A stretch of 64,000 nucleotides of DNA from Closterium sp. NIES-65 (Eukaryota > Streptophyta > Zygnematophyceae > Desmidiales > Closteriaceae), in assembly GCA_948144175.1 (NCBI GenBank), contig CANXME010001452.1, positions 496,001-560,000 of the forward strand. Reading direction: 5' to 3'. Below the pieces are notes generated by a model. It had not been told where the DNA came from, made no database searches, and was given only the letters and a program-made list of their open reading frames with translations. A program made the position numbers and the translations under genes. Positions 62,184 to 64,000 of the stretch are shown one piece after another. Each line of letters opens with the position of its first letter. Position 1 is the first letter of the stretch.

Positions 62184-64000
62184 AGCAGGACTGACAGAGG
62201 CGCGAGTACATGCCCTTGCAGGACTCACAGAGGCGCGAGTACATGCCCTTGCAGGACTCACAGAGGCGCGAGTACATGCCCTTGCAGGACTGACAGAGGC
62301 ACGAGTACATGCCCTTGCAGGACTGACAGAGGCGCGAGTACATGCCCTTGCAGGACTGACAGAGGCGCGAGTACATGCCCTTGCAGGACTCACAGAGGCG
62401 CGAGTACATGCCCTTGCAGGACTCACAGAGGCGCGAGTACATGCCCTTGCAGGACTGACAGAGGCGCGAGTACATGCCCTTGCAGGACTCACAGAGGCGC
62501 GAGTACATGCCCTTGCAGGACTCACAGAGGCGCGAGTACATGCCCTTGCAGGACTCACAGAGGCGCGAGTACACGCCCTTGCAGGACTCACAGAGGCGCG
62601 AGTACATGCCCTTGCAGGACTCACAGAGGCGCGAGTACATGCCCTTGCAGGACTGACAGAGGCGCGAGTACATGCCCTTGCAGGACTCACAGAGGCGCGA
62701 GTACATGCCCTTGCAGGACTCACAGAGGCGCGAGTACATGCCCTTGCAGGACTCACAGAGGCGCGAGTACATGCCCTTGCAGGACTCACAGAGGCGCGAG
62801 TACATGCCCTTGCAGGACTGACAGAGGCACGAGTACATGCCCTTGCAGGACTGACAGAGGCGCGAGTACATGCCCTTGCAGGACTGACAGAGGCGCGAGT
62901 ACATGCCCTTGCAGGACTCACAGAGGCGCGAGTACATGCCCTTGCAGGACTCACAGAGGCGCGAGTACATGCCCTTGCAGGACTCACAGAGGCGCGAGTA
63001 CATGCCCTTGCAGGACTCACAGAGGCGCGAGTACATGCCCTTGCAGGACTCACAGAGGCGCGAGTACATGCCCTTGCAGGACTGACAGAGGCGCGAGTAC
63101 ATGCCCTTGCAGGACTCACAGAGGCGCGAGTACATGCCCTTGCAGGACTCACAGAGGCGCGAGTACATGCCCTTGCAGGACTCACAGAGGCGCGAGTACA
63201 TGCCCTTGCAGGACTGACAGAGGCGCGAGTACATGCCCTTGCAGGACTCACAGAGGCGCGAGTACATGCCCTTGCAGGACTCACAGAGGCGCGAGTACAT
63301 GCCCTTGCAGGACTCACAGAGGCGCGAGTACATGCCCTTGCAGGACTCACAGAGGCGCGAGTACATGCCCTTGCAGGACTCACAGAGGCGCGAGTACATG
63401 CCCTTGCAGGACTCACAGAGGCGCGAGTACATGCCCTTGCAGGACTCACAGAGGCGCGAGTACATGCCCTTGCAGGACTCACAGAGGCGCGAGTACATGC
63501 CCTTGCAGGACTCACAGAGGCGCGAGTACATGCCCTTGCAGGACTCACAGAGGCGCGAGTACATGCCCTTGCAGGACTCACAGAGGCGCGACTACATGCC
63601 CTTGCAGGACTCACAGAGGCGCGAGTACACGCCCTTGCAGGACTCACAGAGGCGCGAGTACATGCCCTTGCAGGACTCACAGAGGCGCGAGTACATGCCC
63701 TTGCAGGACTCACAGAGGCGCGAGTACATGCCCTTGCAGGACTCACAGAGGCGCGAGTACATGCCCTTGCAGGACTCACAGAGGCGCGAGTAGTACATGC
63801 CCTTGCAGGACTCACAGAGGCGCGAGTACATGCCCTTGCAGGACTCACAGAGGCGCGAGTACATGCCCTTGCAGGACTGACAGAGGCGCGAGTACATGCC
63901 CTTGCAGGACTCACAGAGGCGCGAGTACATGCCCTTGCAGGACTCACAGAGGCGCGAGTACATGCCCTTGCAGGACTCACAGAGGCGCGAGTACACGCCC
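62184..64000 (-). repeat. 33-bp minisatellite, about 55 copies, reaching the window edge
   Basis: Unit of 33 bp. On the gene strand AAGGGCATGTACTCGCGCC then TCT, GTGAGTCCTGC. The coding part reads KGMYSRL plus T, the exact end and phase expected for the MPP-alpha exon before exon A, and GTGAGT is a consensus 5' splice site. Variants: GTCAGT for GTGAGT in roughly one fifth of units, one 3-bp insertion at about 63790, some A/G changes. All three frames stay open because 33 is divisible by 3; the long frames here are not evidence of a separate gene. Confidence 0.95.

Noticed and set aside
62029-63996. Long Cys-rich or ARACTRASVSP repeat proteins on the minus strand and MPLQDSQRREY on the plus strand
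   Set aside because: A 33-bp unit without stops keeps several frames open automatically. The unit is better explained as an amplified exon-intron junction.
62184-64000. CRISPR-like array
   Set aside because: Units are contiguous with no spacers, and the genome is eukaryotic.

Overview
This is a eukaryotic, GC-rich, transposon-dense window. I read it as nuclear DNA of a streptophyte (charophyte) green alga, with a Closterium-like zygnematophyte as my best guess. The basis is plant-type (CCCTAAA)n repeats, Ty1/copia elements of plant type with initiator-Met-tRNA-like primer sites, GT-AG introns, and one host gene resembling the alpha subunit of mitochondrial processing peptidase (MPP). The species is inference; the element structures are read directly from repeats, target-site duplications (TSDs) and coding motifs.

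Layout. 1-1542: 3' end and long LTR of a copia element (family A, + strand). 1543-2598: copia-type protease relic. 2830-8474: decayed CACTA/Plavaka-like transposase on the + strand, split by a 1.2-kb mini LTR element (4362-5565, TSD TAGAT), a 2.5-kb deletion derivative (5755-8225, TSD TGCCC) and a solo LTR (8235-8416, TSD CCTCG). 8475-11497: mostly unassigned, with a possible spliced hypothetical gene at 9290-10361. 11498-25191: one copia element (TSD GATAG/GATAA) whose integrase is split by an unclassified insertion, itself split by a full-length family A copia (13967-21322, 981-bp LTRs, TSD ATTAC). 25493-31196: two truncated copia elements, the second inserted in the first. 31197-52105: a Ty3/gypsy chromovirus split by two full copia elements (35397-42897, TSD GCTCG; 43689-50977, TSD ACAGT) and a solo LTR placed inside its zinc knuckle. 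52106-55465: 5' half of another copia, carrying a MITE-like insert.

55466-64000 is different in kind. On the minus strand it holds at least five exons of an MPP-alpha-like gene with matching splice phases. Its introns are filled with minisatellites (16-, 22-, 33- and 37-bp units). Several arrays are tandem copies of an exon end plus the 5' splice site that follows it. The largest, about 55 copies of 33 bp running off the window, matches the end of the glycine-rich loop exon plus GTGAGT. Decayed copies of exons also sit upstream of three exons. This is the most unusual structure here.

The short-LTR copia elements share a plan: LTRs of about 130 bp, a 0.5-1 kb untranslated leader of GC-rich tandem repeats, Gag with a long glycine tract and an unusual C-X13-C-X3/4-H-X4-C motif, an integrase-RT linker of GGAEP-like repeats, and a conserved 3' region ending in a TATGGGGGTG-type polypurine tract. 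No copy has an intact polyprotein. I saw no rRNA, tRNA, CRISPR or prokaryotic features.
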